A DNA stretch of 64,000 nt, from positions 1 through 64,000 of the forward strand of contig NZ_JNZP01000021.1 of NCBI RefSeq assembly GCF_000725545.1, written 5' to 3'. Position numbers and translations under genes: made by a program. Positions 41,461 through 50,126 of this stretch are shown here, in pieces. Numbering within the stretch: the stretch's first letter is position 1; each line of letters starts with the position of its first letter. Source of the DNA: Streptomyces exfoliatus. GTDB taxonomy: Bacteria > Actinomycetota > Actinomycetes > Streptomycetales > Streptomycetaceae. The notes under the pieces are model-generated. The model saw nothing but the letters and a program-made list of their open reading frames with translations, was not told where the DNA came from and ran no database searches.

Positions 41461-42488
41461 CGGGCCCCCTCCTCGTAGTGCACCCAGCGCCGCTGGGACC
41501 AGAACAGCACCGCCGTGACCAGGCCGACGGCGAGCAGCAGCATCCAGGCCATCGCAGAGGCGAGACCCATCCGGCTGTTCTCGAAGCCCTGGATGTACAG
41601 GTAGCAGGTGTAGACGAGCGTGCCGTCGGCCGGCCCGCAGGCGTTGCCCTGGCTGCCGATGATGTAGGCGGAGCCGAAGATCTGGAAGGAGTGGATGGTC
41701 TCCAGGAGCACGTTGAAGAAGAGCACCGGGGAGATCATCGGCAGGGTGATGTGCCAGAACCTCCGCCACGGGCTCGCCCCGTCGACCTGCGCCGCCTCGT
41801 AGAGCTCGCGTGGCACCTGCTTGAGTCCGGCCAGGAAGATGACCATCGGGGCGCCGAACTGCCAGACGGTGAGCGCGACCAGGGCGTAGATGATGCGGTC
41901 GGGGTCGCCGATCCAGCCTCCGGCCTCCATGCCGAAGACCTGCTGCGCCCGGTCGACGGCCGCGCCGTCGGAGAAGATGGCGCGCCAGACGATGGCGATG
42001 GAGACGCTGGCCCCGATGAGCGAGGGCGCGTAGAACGCGGCCCGGTAGAAGCCCTGCCCGCGCCGGCTCTGGTTGAGCAGCAGGGCGACGCCGAGCGCGG
42101 CGGCCAGTTTCAGCGGGGTGCCGATCACCACGTACCAGCCGGTGATCTCGACCGAGGTCCGCCAGCGGGCGTCGCCGAACATCTCGGTGAAGTTGTCGAG
42201 GCCGATCCACTTCGGGGCGTCGAACAGGTTGTAGTCGGTGAAGGCGAAGTACAGGGAGGCCACCATGGGCCCCGCGGTGAGCAGGAGGAAGCCCGCTATC
42301 CAGGGGGACATGAAGAGGTAGCCGGCGAGGTTCTCGCGGCGGGCCCGGTGGGGGCGGGCGGTGCGGCCCGGCGCCCCGGGCGGGCGCCCGCCGGACGCGG
42401 AGCCCGCGGGCGCGGTCTCCACGTCCTGGCGGGTCACCCGCTCGGGCCGCGGTGCGGGGTTCGGTGCGGAGGTCACGGCGGCGCCCAT
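41457..42488 (-). CDS. Sugar ABC transporter permease, MalF type (rhamnogalacturonan importer)
   Basis: A 343-residue membrane subunit with a 55-residue Pro/Arg-rich cytoplasmic tail before the first helix (LAGYLFMSPWIAGFLLL). EAA loop: EAAQVDGASPWRRFWHITLP. Start and binding-protein stop share one base (TGATG). Probable uptake of products made by PL4 and PL26. Confidence 0.92.
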   Translation of the reverse strand: MGAAVTSAPNPAPRPERVTRQDVETAPAGSASGGRPPGAPGRTARPHRARRENLAGYLFMSPWIAGFLLLTAGPMVASLYFAFTDYNLFDAPKWIGLDNFTEMFGDARWRTSVEITGWYVVIGTPLKLAAALGVALLLNQSRRGQGFYRAAFYAPSLIGASVSIAIVWRAIFSDGAAVDRAQQVFGMEAGGWIGDPDRIIYALVALTVWQFGAPMVIFLAGLKQVPRELYEAAQVDGASPWRRFWHITLPMISPVLFFNVLLETIHSFQIFGSAYIIGSQGNACGPADGTLVYTCYLYIQGFENSRMGLASAMAWMLLLAVGLVTAVLFWSQRRWVHYEEGAR

Positions 42489-43771
42489 CAGGAGGAGAGC
42501 GCCGTCTTCGCCTCGGTGAAGTACTGCTTCACCGCGTCCGCCACCGGCCGCTCGCCCAGTGACATCTCCTCGGCGAGCCGCATGAACGCCGCCTCGCAGA
42601 CGTCGGCGCCTGCCGGGTGCGGGGTGATCGGCTCCAGGACGCGGGACTCGACGAGCTGCTTCTCGTACGCGGCGATCTGCTTGCCGACCTCGTCGGAGGG
42701 CACGTACGCGTCGTTCTGGGCGGTGGTGGCCGGGACGCCCCGGTCGTAGCCCATGATCTTGCCGACCTCGGGGTCGTGGACCATGAAGTCGATGAACTGG
42801 GCGGCCTCCTTGGGGTGCTTGGTGCGCTTGGAGGCGCTGAGCATGAGGGAGCCGAGGTACTGGCCGGTCTTGCGGCCGTCCGTGGTGGGGATGGGGGCGA
42901 GGCCGTACTGGCTCTTGCCCTCGGAGGTGTAGCGGACGGCGAAGTTGTCCCAGGTGAACTCGCAGCCCGCGAGTTCGGCGGTCACCGCCGACTTGGGCTT
43001 GACCGGGATGGTCTTCTTCGGGTCGGCGTAGACGCCGGACTTCACCCGGGTGACGGCCTTGCTCCACCAGTCCGTCAGGTCCGCCTCGGTGAAGCCGAGG
43101 CCGGAGGTGGTGAAGAAGGCCTTGCCCTGCTGGCGCAGGTAGAGGTCGTACAGGTACATGATCCCGTAAGGGCCCGCGTCGCCCGCCCGGCCCTGCGTCT
43201 CCTGGATCTTGGCGAGGGCCGCGTGGTACTCGTCCCAGGTCCAGCCGGGCTTCGGGGTGACCCCGGCCTTGGTGAAGACGGCCTGGTCGACGACGAGGGC
43301 CATCGAGTTGCTGCCGACGGGGACGCCGAGCAGCTTGCCGTCGACCTCGCCGAACTTCTCCAGGCCGGCCCGGAAGCCGTCGAGGCGGAGGTTCCCCGCC
43401 GCGGCCTGCTCCCGCAGGTCGAGGAGGACGTTCTTCGCGTCGTACTTGCGCAGGAAGCCGATGGCGTTCTGGAAGACGTCCGGCGCGTTGCCGCCGGACG
43501 CCTGGGTGTTGAACTTCTTCCAGAAGTCGGCGTAGGGCTGGAAGTCGGTCTTGATCTTGATCTTCGGGAACTTCTTCTCGAAGAGCGCGATCGACTGGTT
43601 GATCCGCTTGGCCCGGTCCTCCGAGCCCCACCAGCTGTACCGAATCGTGACGGTGCCGTCTCCGGAGCCCGAGCCGGTGCCGCAGCCCGCCGCGGTCAGG
43701 CCGAGAGCCGCCAACGAGCCGCCGGCGACCTTCAGCATGCTCCGACGGTCAACAGTGCCTTGCGTACGCAC
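42488..43771 (-). CDS. Sugar-binding lipoprotein (rhamnogalacturonan importer)
   Basis: A 427-residue ABC receptor. It has a Tat motif (VDRRSMLKVAG) and lipobox TAAGC, and the YSWWGSEDRAKRINQSIALFEKKFP start of the mature domain typical of the YesO-like family. First gene of the operon containing two permeases and DUF624. GTG start with GGAGGA site. An excellent promoter (43852-43824) and three LacI-type sites lie just upstream. Confidence 0.92.
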   Translation of the reverse strand: MRTQGTVDRRSMLKVAGGSLAALGLTAAGCGTGSGSGDGTVTIRYSWWGSEDRAKRINQSIALFEKKFPKIKIKTDFQPYADFWKKFNTQASGGNAPDVFQNAIGFLRKYDAKNVLLDLREQAAAGNLRLDGFRAGLEKFGEVDGKLLGVPVGSNSMALVVDQAVFTKAGVTPKPGWTWDEYHAALAKIQETQGRAGDAGPYGIMYLYDLYLRQQGKAFFTTSGLGFTEADLTDWWSKAVTRVKSGVYADPKKTIPVKPKSAVTAELAGCEFTWDNFAVRYTSEGKSQYGLAPIPTTDGRKTGQYLGSLMLSASKRTKHPKEAAQFIDFMVHDPEVGKIMGYDRGVPATTAQNDAYVPSDEVGKQIAAYEKQLVESRVLEPITPHPAGADVCEAAFMRLAEEMSLGERPVADAVKQYFTEAKTALSS

Positions 43772-43795
43772 AGTTCGTCCTCCGCGCGTTAATGG

Positions 43796-43820
43796 AACGT
43801 TTCAGGAAAGCGCTTGCTGG
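43796..43820. promoter_or_regulatory. Tandem LacI-type sites at the importer start
   Basis: GAAAGCGCTTGC class site (43806-43817) starts directly after the -10 region; beside it lies a GGAACGTTTC near-palindrome (43794-43803). Together they cover the predicted transcription start and early leader of the binding-protein gene. Confidence 0.65.
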
Positions 43821-43823
43821 GAC

Positions 43824-43852
43824 AAAGTAGGGTCGTCCGCCAGCCACGTCAA
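43824..43852 (-). promoter_or_regulatory. Promoter of second importer (TTGACG-N17-TACTTT)
   Basis: On the minus strand TTGACG (43852-43847) and TACTTT (43829-43824) with 17-bp spacing. Start of transcription is expected near 43817, inside the operator. Confidence 0.8.
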
Positions 43853-43871
43853 CGCTTCCGACCGGATCTTT

Positions 43872-43883
43872 CGAAGCGCTTCG
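43872..43883. promoter_or_regulatory. LacI operator CGAAGCGCTTCG
   Basis: A perfect 12-bp palindrome of the TCGAAGCGCTTCGA class, 20 bp upstream of the -35 of the importer promoter and 49 bp after the GH51 stop. With the site at 43806 it could permit looping or cooperative repression. Confidence 0.7.
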
Positions 43884-43931
43884 CGCGGGGAGTCGCGACG
43901 GTTCTTGTGAAAGGATTCAACAGAGGGCCCG

Positions 43932-45455
43932 TCAGAGCAGCCTGATGACGTTCCACGACATCGGCTCCAGGACGGCCCTCAGGGTGCCGTCCACCAGCGT
44001 CGTGCCCTCCACCGCGTGCGGCACGACCCGCTCCGGCTCGTCGAGGGTGTTCCGCGCTTCCGGGTCCGCGTCGGCGAGCGCGCTGTGCTCGACGACCCGG
44101 GTCGGATGGAGACCGCGCAGCGCCACCTCGAGCGGCAGGGACGCGTCCCTGCCACGGTTCACCGCGAAGACGGTCACGACGCCGTCCTCACCCCGTACGG
44201 CCGTGGCCTGCAGCAGCGGGACGTCCCCGTACCTCTCCGTGGCGTACGTCGGCGCGTCCACGCGCACGTCGAGGACCGTCCCCCGGCCGTACCGGGAGGC
44301 CTGCGCGAAGGGGAAGAAGGTCGTCTGGCGCCAGGCGGGGCCGCCCGGCTCCGTCATGATCGGCGCGATCACGTTGACGAGCTGGGCGAGACAGGCCACC
44401 GCGATCCGGTCGGCGTGCCGCAACAGGGCGATCAGGAGGGTGCCGGACACCACGGCGTCGGTGACGGTGTAGACGTCCTCCAGGAGTCGCGGGGCCTCCT
44501 GCCAGTCCTCCACCGGATGCGGGTTGGGCCGGCGCTGGTACCAGACGTTCCACTCGTCGAAGGACAGGGTGAGGCGCTTCGCCGACTTCAGCCGGGCACC
44601 CACGTGGTCGCAGGTGGCGACGACCTCCTCGATGAAGGCCTCCATCTCGACGGCGGAGGCGAGGAAGGAGTCGCCGTCGCCGTCGACCTCCTCGTAGTAG
44701 GCGTGCAGCGAGACGTGGTCGACGACCTCGTACGTCTCCGCGAGGACGGTCGCCTCCCAGGCGGCGAAGGTCGGCATGCCGCGCGCCGAGCTGCCGCAGG
44801 CGACGAGTTCGAGATCGGGGTCGATCTGGCGCAGGGCGCGCGCGGTCTGCGCGGCGAGCCGGCCGTACTCCTCCGCGGTCTTCTGCCCGGTCTGCCAGGG
44901 GCCGTCCATCTCGTTGCCCAGGCACCACAGGCGGATGCCGAAGGGGTCCTTGTCGCCGTGGGCGACGCGCCGCTCGGAGAGTTCGGTGCCGCCGGGGTGG
45001 TTGGCGTACTCGACGAGGTCCATGGCCTCGGTGACGCCACGGGTGCCGAGGTTGAGCGCCATCATGGGCTCGGCCTCCGGGCCGACCTTCCGGAGGAAGG
45101 CGATGAACTCGCTCAGCCCGAAGCGGTTGGTCTCGGTGGACCGCCAGGCCACGTCGAGGCGGCGCGGGCGCTGCTCGACCGGGCCGACGCCGTCCTCCCA
45201 GCGGTACCCGGAGACGAAGTTGCCGCCGGGGTAGCGGATCGCGGTGACACCCAGCTCGCGGACGAGTTCCAGGACGTCGGTGCGCAGCCCGTCCTCGTCG
45301 GCGGCCGGGTGGCCGGGCTCGTGGATGCCGGTGTGGACGCAGCGTCCGAGGTGCTCGACGAAGGAGCCGAAGAGCCGGGGGTCGACGGGACCGACCGTGA
45401 AGTCGGGGTCGAGAGTGAAACGGGCGGCGCGGGTGGTTCGATCGGCGTGGGACAC
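43932..45455 (-). CDS. Alpha-L-arabinofuranosidase (GH51)
   Basis: A 507-residue cytoplasmic enzyme that removes arabinose from arabinan or arabinoxylan fragments. The acid/base is Glu182 in WCLGNEMDGPW and the nucleophile Glu301 in LSFDEWNVWY. No signal peptide. The GTG start follows an AGAGGAC site. It has its own promoter at 45544-45516 and operator-like palindromes at 45472-45490, and stands upstream of the rhamnogalacturonan importer in the same direction. Arabinose set free could feed the pentonate dehydratases at 14-16.8 kb. Confidence 0.95.
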   Translation of the reverse strand: MSHADRTTRAARFTLDPDFTVGPVDPRLFGSFVEHLGRCVHTGIHEPGHPAADEDGLRTDVLELVRELGVTAIRYPGGNFVSGYRWEDGVGPVEQRPRRLDVAWRSTETNRFGLSEFIAFLRKVGPEAEPMMALNLGTRGVTEAMDLVEYANHPGGTELSERRVAHGDKDPFGIRLWCLGNEMDGPWQTGQKTAEEYGRLAAQTARALRQIDPDLELVACGSSARGMPTFAAWEATVLAETYEVVDHVSLHAYYEEVDGDGDSFLASAVEMEAFIEEVVATCDHVGARLKSAKRLTLSFDEWNVWYQRRPNPHPVEDWQEAPRLLEDVYTVTDAVVSGTLLIALLRHADRIAVACLAQLVNVIAPIMTEPGGPAWRQTTFFPFAQASRYGRGTVLDVRVDAPTYATERYGDVPLLQATAVRGEDGVVTVFAVNRGRDASLPLEVALRGLHPTRVVEHSALADADPEARNTLDEPERVVPHAVEGTTLVDGTLRAVLEPMSWNVIRLL

Positions 45456-45471
45456 GCGATGTCCTCTCGTG

Positions 45472-45490
45472 CGAAGCGTTCGAAATTTCG
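45472..45490. promoter_or_regulatory. Operator-like palindromes before GH51
   Basis: CGAAATTTCG (45481-45490) is a perfect 10-bp palindrome and CGAAGCGTTCG (45472-45482) a near one, overlapping by two bases. They lie between the GH51 promoter and its start codon, the position of LacI sites elsewhere in the cluster. Confidence 0.5.
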
Positions 45491-45515
45491 ACCAACGGCC
45501 GTATGTCCGAACGAG

Positions 45516-45544
45516 AACGTAGGAGTGTGGCCCGCGCGCGTCAA
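45516..45544 (-). promoter_or_regulatory. Promoter of GH51 (TTGACG-N17-TACGTT)
   Basis: On the minus strand TTGACG (45544-45539), spacer of 17, TACGTT (45521-45516). It is nearly the same as the importer promoter at 43824, suggesting co-regulated vegetative promoters. Confidence 0.75.
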
Positions 45545-45676
45545 TGGACCCGTTCCCCGTGAATCCAGCAGGTGGCGGGTGCGCGGCGGCGCGGGCCTCC
45601 CGGCCGGGCCCGTCATGGCGCGCGGAAGGCACCCGCACAACGGAGCTGACACACCGTCACTGGATATGCTCGGGCC

Positions 45677-46804
45677 GTGACCAAACCTGCCGCACAGGCC
45701 GCCGCCCTGCCCAGGATCGGAGTGGAGGAGGAGTTCCTCCTCGTCGACCGGACCAGCCGGACCCCGTTCGGCTCCGCGGCCACGGTGGTGAAGCGCGCGC
45801 GTGACCGGCTGGCCGACCGGGTCGGGCCCGAGATCCTCACCGACATGGTGGAGACCCGCACCCGGCCGGTCGTCGATCTGCTCGGTCTGCGCACGGAGCT
45901 GGCCGAGCTGCGGGCGGGGGTGGCAGGCGCCGCCGAGGAGACGGGCTGCCTGGCGCTGGCGTCCGGGACCGCCCCGCTGGCCTCGCGCGGCGGCCAGGAG
46001 CTCACCGACGAGGTGCGGTACCGGAGGATCGCCGACCGCTACGGCCCCCTGGTGACCGCCGAGAGCGGGATCGGGGTGTGCGGCTGCCATGTGCACCTGG
46101 AGGTGGCGGACCGCGAGGAGGCGGTGCGACTCGGCAACCGGTTGCGCCCGTGGCTGCCCACACTGCAGTCGCTGGCCGCCAACTCCCCGTTCCACTGCGG
46201 CCGGGACAGCGGCTACGCGAGCTGGCGGTTCATGCGCTGGGCCCAGCTGCCGGGAGCGGGACCGGCCCCGCTCCTCGCTGACGCCGCCGCGTACGACCTG
46301 CTGGTGGACCAGCTGGTCGGCTCCGGCATGCTGGTCGACCGGCGGACGGTCTACTGGCACTGCCGGCCCAACGAGCACTGGCCGACCCTGGAGGTCCGGG
46401 TCGCCGACGTCTGCACGGAGCTCGACACCGTCCTGCTCCTGGCAGGGTTGCTGCGCGGGCTCGCGGCCGCGTTGCTGACCGACATCCGCCAGGAGGTCCC
46501 CGCGCCGGAGATCAGCGACGCGTTGTTGCGCGCCGCCCACTGGCGGTCGGCGCGCGACGGTCTGGCGGGGCACGGTCTGGACCCGGCGAACGGGGCGCCG
46601 CGCCCGGCGGTGGATCTGGTCGAGGACCTCCTCGCGAAGGCCGCCCCCTCCCTCGCGGCGGCCGGCGAGCTCGACCTGGTGCGGGAGCTGTGGACGAGCC
46701 AACAGGCCGCGGGGTGCGGCGCCGCCCGGCAGCGTGCGGTGTTCGCGCGGCGGGGCTCGCTCGCCGACGTGGTCGACGAGGTGGCGCTCCGCGCGGACGC
46801 GTGA
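45677..46804 (+). CDS. GCS2-type carboxylate-amine ligase (YbdK family)
   Basis: A 375-residue ATP-dependent ligase related to plant/bacterial glutamate-cysteine ligase 2. It has IGVEEEFLLVD at the start and CGCHVHLEV, YWHCRPNEHWPTLEVRVAD further on. Reported members have weak gamma-glutamylcysteine ligase activity and the physiological substrate is unclear. The GTG lies 6 nt behind a TATGCT -10 box, so the transcript is probably leaderless. It is not obviously linked with the polysaccharide genes. Confidence 0.9.
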   Translation: MTKPAAQAAALPRIGVEEEFLLVDRTSRTPFGSAATVVKRARDRLADRVGPEILTDMVETRTRPVVDLLGLRTELAELRAGVAGAAEETGCLALASGTAPLASRGGQELTDEVRYRRIADRYGPLVTAESGIGVCGCHVHLEVADREEAVRLGNRLRPWLPTLQSLAANSPFHCGRDSGYASWRFMRWAQLPGAGPAPLLADAAAYDLLVDQLVGSGMLVDRRTVYWHCRPNEHWPTLEVRVADVCTELDTVLLLAGLLRGLAAALLTDIRQEVPAPEISDALLRAAHWRSARDGLAGHGLDPANGAPRPAVDLVEDLLAKAAPSLAAAGELDLVRELWTSQQAAGCGAARQRAVFARRGSLADVVDEVALRADA

Positions 46805-46853
46805 AGCCTGCGCCTCGGGCGGGGCGGGTCGGCGGCATCGGGGAGACGGCCGA

Positions 46854-46889
46854 AGACCGGGCGGCCCCCTCGCGGGGTCCGCCCGGTCT
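46854..46889. terminator. Convergent terminator between GCS2 and GH48
   Basis: Perfect 11-bp outer stem (46854-46864 with 46879-46889) and an inner CCCC/GGGG pairing around a short loop. It serves both convergent genes. Confidence 0.75.
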
Positions 46890-46924
46890 CGTCGTACGCG
46901 GAGCCTCTCCGTGCGGGGCGGCTG

Positions 46925-49849
46925 CTATTCGAGCAGCTCCGCGTACGAGCCCATGGCCAGGGCGATGTCCGCCTGGGCCCAGAACCGGTGGTACGTGAAG
47001 ACGGGGGCCGCGCCGCCCGCCAGATAGGCCTCGACCTTCGGCCAGGCCGGGTCGTCCTGGTAGAAGCTGCGGATCGAGGCGAAGGTGGAGGAGCTGTTCA
47101 CCGTGTCGCCGTTCGGCATGGTGCCGGTCCAGGCGCTCGGTACGGAGATCGGGTCGTCGAAGCGGTTGTAGTCGGCGCGGGTTTCCTCGACGGCGATGCC
47201 CAGCGGGTCCTGGTGGTGGTCCCACATGCCGTCGAGCAGGGCCTTGGCGACCCGCTTGGCCTCGGCGTGGCCGGACTTGGCCGCGTAGTAGGTCAGGGTC
47301 TTGGCGTAGGCGGCGGCGACACCGACGTCGTTCGTGTAGTCGGCGACGGTGACGTGCAGGCCGGCGTTGGCGCCGGGGTTCGCCGCGTTCCAGGTGTCGG
47401 GCTTGCCGGACCACTGGAGGGTGGAGGGGACGCGGTAGGTCCCGTCCGGGTTGATCGTGGTCTCGGACAGCGCCCAGGAGACCCACTTGTCGAGGACGGT
47501 CTTCGCCTCGGCGTCACCGGTCTGCTGGTAGTACTCGGCGACCCGCTCCATCGACCAGGCCTGGAAGCCGAACCACTGGTTCGACGCCGGGTCGTGGTAG
47601 ACGGGCTTCTCGTCGTAGAACAGGCCGTGGAAGGTGGGGGTGCCGGCCGGCGGGGTGGCGTAGCGTCCCTGCCAGCTGTTGGTGGCGCCGCCCGCGATGC
47701 CGCCCTCGGCGGACTGCAGCCAGCGGTAGAACTCCAGCTGCCGGTCGAGGCTGGTCGCCCAGTCCGCCGCGCCGGTCGCCGACTTGGGCTTGAGCGGGGC
47801 GTAGGAGCTGAGCGCGTAGGCGGCCAGCGGGTTCTGGTAGCCGCCGTGGGCGTGGCTGGATCCGATGCGCCAGGACCAGCCGGCCGAGGTGTCGGTGGCG
47901 CCGCCCCAGGCGTAGTACCAGGACATCAGGTAGTGCGCGCTGTCCTTGCCGGTGCCGGCCGGGCAGGTGGTCGGGCCGACGCAGTTCCCGGACTTCTTGA
48001 AGTACTTGTCGAACATCGAGTACCGCAGGTAGTCACCCATCTTGGCGGCCTTCCCGACGGTCGCGGAGACCTGGGTGCCCTTGCCCTGCTCCTTGGCCCA
48101 GAGGTCGGCCCAGTAGGCGGCCTGAACGGCCCGGGCGTCGGCGTCGGGGGCGTTGGTGAACTTCCACTGCTTGGCGTAGGAGGCGTCCCCGGTGAACAGG
48201 TCGAGGTAGCCGTTCTTGCCGCCGTAGGTGAAGTTGTCGCACGTGGGGTGGGTGACGGTCTCCCAGACGGACTCCTGCGGGCCGCGCTGGAAGGTGTTGA
48301 TGTACGAGGGGCCGGACGCCGTCGGGCCCGCGGAGCACTTGCCGGGCTCGTTGCCGAAGCCGTAGACGTTGTCGACGTCCTGGATCCAGTGCATGCCGTA
48401 GATGTCGTCGGTGCCGTAGGCGCTCTTGAGCTCGGCGGCGATCGGGTCGGAGCCCGAGGTCACACCGGAGTCGAGCCGGGCGGGGTACTGCGAGGGCAGG
48501 TCCCACTCGGGGGCGTACGTCGCCGGCTTCGAGGCGTTGTAATTGCCGGTGGTGGGCGTGTCGGCGTGGGTCGGGATCATGAATTTCTCCATGGTGTCCC
48601 AGGCGCCGTTGAACTTGGTCCAGTCGCCGGTGATCTTGCCGTACATGGCCTGGAGCCAGATGAGGTAGCTGTACGCCTCCGAGGTCGTCTCGTGCCCGTG
48701 GTCGGGGGCCTCGACGATCAGCGTCTCGACGGAGTGGTACGGGATGCCCTCGGGCGAGAAGTAGCCGTTGGCCGGGTTGGTGATCTTCCCGTGGAGGTCG
48801 AGGAAGCGGGCGTCGTACGTGGAGTTCGCCGCCAGCTGGGCGACGGTGACCTCGGCCTTGGCGTGGCCGGGGGCGCTCGCGGTGAAGACGGCGGAGCCGG
48901 TGCCGGTGGCCGCGGCGGCGACGGTCACCTTCTGGGCGGTGTTCCAGTTCGCCGGGGTGAAGGTGAGCGAGGCCGGGGTCGCGGTGAGGTTGGTGTTGCC
49001 CGAGGTGCGGGCGACGCTCACCGTGACGTTCGCGGTGGGGGCCGTGGACAGCTTCAGGTCGAAGGTGCCGGTGGCGCCCTGGCGCACGCCGAGCTGGCTC
49101 GGGGAGGCGACGAGCGCGGCTCCGGCGGCGACGGTGATGCCGACGGGGGCCGACTCCGCGGAGGCGCCGAGGGTGTCGTAGGCCTTGGCGTAGAGGGAGT
49201 GGGCGCCGGCCGCGAGTCCGGTGGCGCTGTGGGTGAAGGGCGCGGTGGTGTCCGTGCCCAGGAGCGTGGTGTCGCTGTAGAACTCCACCTTGTTCACGGT
49301 GGCGCTGTCGGCCGCGGCGGCGGTCGCGGCGAGCGGCACCGCGTCGCCCACGGTGTAGACGGCCCCGGGCGCGGGGCTGGTGAGGACGGCGACGGGGGGC
49401 TGGTGCGCGCCGGCGCAGGTGGTGCCGTTGACGGCGAAGCCGGTCGGCGCGGTGTTGGCCCCGCTGTAGGTGAACTGGGCGCCGGTGGACGTGGCGGCGC
49501 CCGCGGCGAGCGTGCCGTTCCAGGCCGCGTTGGTCACGGTGACGTTCTTGCCCGACTGGGACCAGACGCCGCTCCAGCCGCTGGTGAGCTTCTGGTCGCC
49601 GGCGTAGGAGTAGGTCAGCGTCCAGCCGTTCAGGGGCTCGGTGGACCGGTTGGTGAGCGTGAGTTCGGCGGTGAAGCCCGAACCCCAGTCGTTGGTCTTG
49701 TAGTCGACGCTGCACTGGACGGCGGCGGCCTGGGCCGTGGTGGCGCCGACGGCCGTGAGGCCGAGGGGGAGGGAGAGCGCGGCGGCCAGCGCGGTGAGCT
49801 GCAGGCGTGGTCGCGTTCTGGGGCTCGTTCTGGGGCGAAGACGTGGCAT
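46925..49849 (-). CDS. Secreted CBM2-GH48 exo-cellulase
   Basis: A 974-residue reducing-end cellobiohydrolase. Order: signal peptide (to about residue 42), CBM2 (about 44-146, Cys46 and Cys145 likely paired, Trp in NDWGSGF, LNGWTL and AAWNG), Ig-like domain (150-242), second beta domain rich in Val/Thr (243-340) and GH48 catalytic domain (342-974). The acid catalyst Glu is in [14 protein letters not shown]. Two extra domains between CBM2 and GH48 give a long spacer. A CebR box lies at 49927-49940, next to a TTGACG-N17-CACAGT promoter, so the gene is cellobiose-induced. Confidence 0.95.
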   Translation of the reverse strand: MPRLRPRTSPRTRPRLQLTALAAALSLPLGLTAVGATTAQAAAVQCSVDYKTNDWGSGFTAELTLTNRSTEPLNGWTLTYSYAGDQKLTSGWSGVWSQSGKNVTVTNAAWNGTLAAGAATSTGAQFTYSGANTAPTGFAVNGTTCAGAHQPPVAVLTSPAPGAVYTVGDAVPLAATAAAADSATVNKVEFYSDTTLLGTDTTAPFTHSATGLAAGAHSLYAKAYDTLGASAESAPVGITVAAGAALVASPSQLGVRQGATGTFDLKLSTAPTANVTVSVARTSGNTNLTATPASLTFTPANWNTAQKVTVAAAATGTGSAVFTASAPGHAKAEVTVAQLAANSTYDARFLDLHGKITNPANGYFSPEGIPYHSVETLIVEAPDHGHETTSEAYSYLIWLQAMYGKITGDWTKFNGAWDTMEKFMIPTHADTPTTGNYNASKPATYAPEWDLPSQYPARLDSGVTSGSDPIAAELKSAYGTDDIYGMHWIQDVDNVYGFGNEPGKCSAGPTASGPSYINTFQRGPQESVWETVTHPTCDNFTYGGKNGYLDLFTGDASYAKQWKFTNAPDADARAVQAAYWADLWAKEQGKGTQVSATVGKAAKMGDYLRYSMFDKYFKKSGNCVGPTTCPAGTGKDSAHYLMSWYYAWGGATDTSAGWSWRIGSSHAHGGYQNPLAAYALSSYAPLKPKSATGAADWATSLDRQLEFYRWLQSAEGGIAGGATNSWQGRYATPPAGTPTFHGLFYDEKPVYHDPASNQWFGFQAWSMERVAEYYQQTGDAEAKTVLDKWVSWALSETTINPDGTYRVPSTLQWSGKPDTWNAANPGANAGLHVTVADYTNDVGVAAAYAKTLTYYAAKSGHAEAKRVAKALLDGMWDHHQDPLGIAVEETRADYNRFDDPISVPSAWTGTMPNGDTVNSSSTFASIRSFYQDDPAWPKVEAYLAGGAAPVFTYHRFWAQADIALAMGSYAELLE

Positions 49850-49926
49850 GCGGGTGGTTCTCCTCGCGGCTCGGGGGGTCGGGGATGCGAAGAGCTGAAT
49901 CGTTCGACAGTCAAGCTTTGAACCAG

Positions 49927-49940
49927 TGGGAGCGCTCCCA
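49927..49940. promoter_or_regulatory. CebR box TGGGAGCGCTCCCA (GH48)
   Basis: A perfect copy of the known 14-bp Streptomyces CebR operator, 78 bp before the GH48 start and abutting a minus-strand promoter (TTGACG 49968-49963, CACAGT 49945-49940). Cellobiose or cellotriose releases CebR in studied species. Confidence 0.9.
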
Positions 49941-50061
49941 CTGTGCAGTTGGGGCGCTACGCCGTCAAGGTGTGTGAGAAGTCGAAGTCAAAACGCAGGG
50001 AATTTACTCAACGCCTCTTTTGCTTGGCGTCAGTTGCCGCTACGGTCTGCCCCGACCCCAG

Positions 50062-50075
50062 TGGGAGCGATTCCA
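50062..50075. promoter_or_regulatory. Imperfect CebR box TGGGAGCGATTCCA (GH5)
   Basis: Matches the CebR operator at 12 of 14 positions, 51 bp before the GH5 start and about 15 bp after a possible -10 TACGGT (50041-50046). It should bind more weakly than the GH48 site. Confidence 0.7.
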
Positions 50076-50126
50076 TCCAGTCGGCGCACCGTCACCGGTG
50101 CGCCCTCGCTGCGAGGACTCGCTTCG

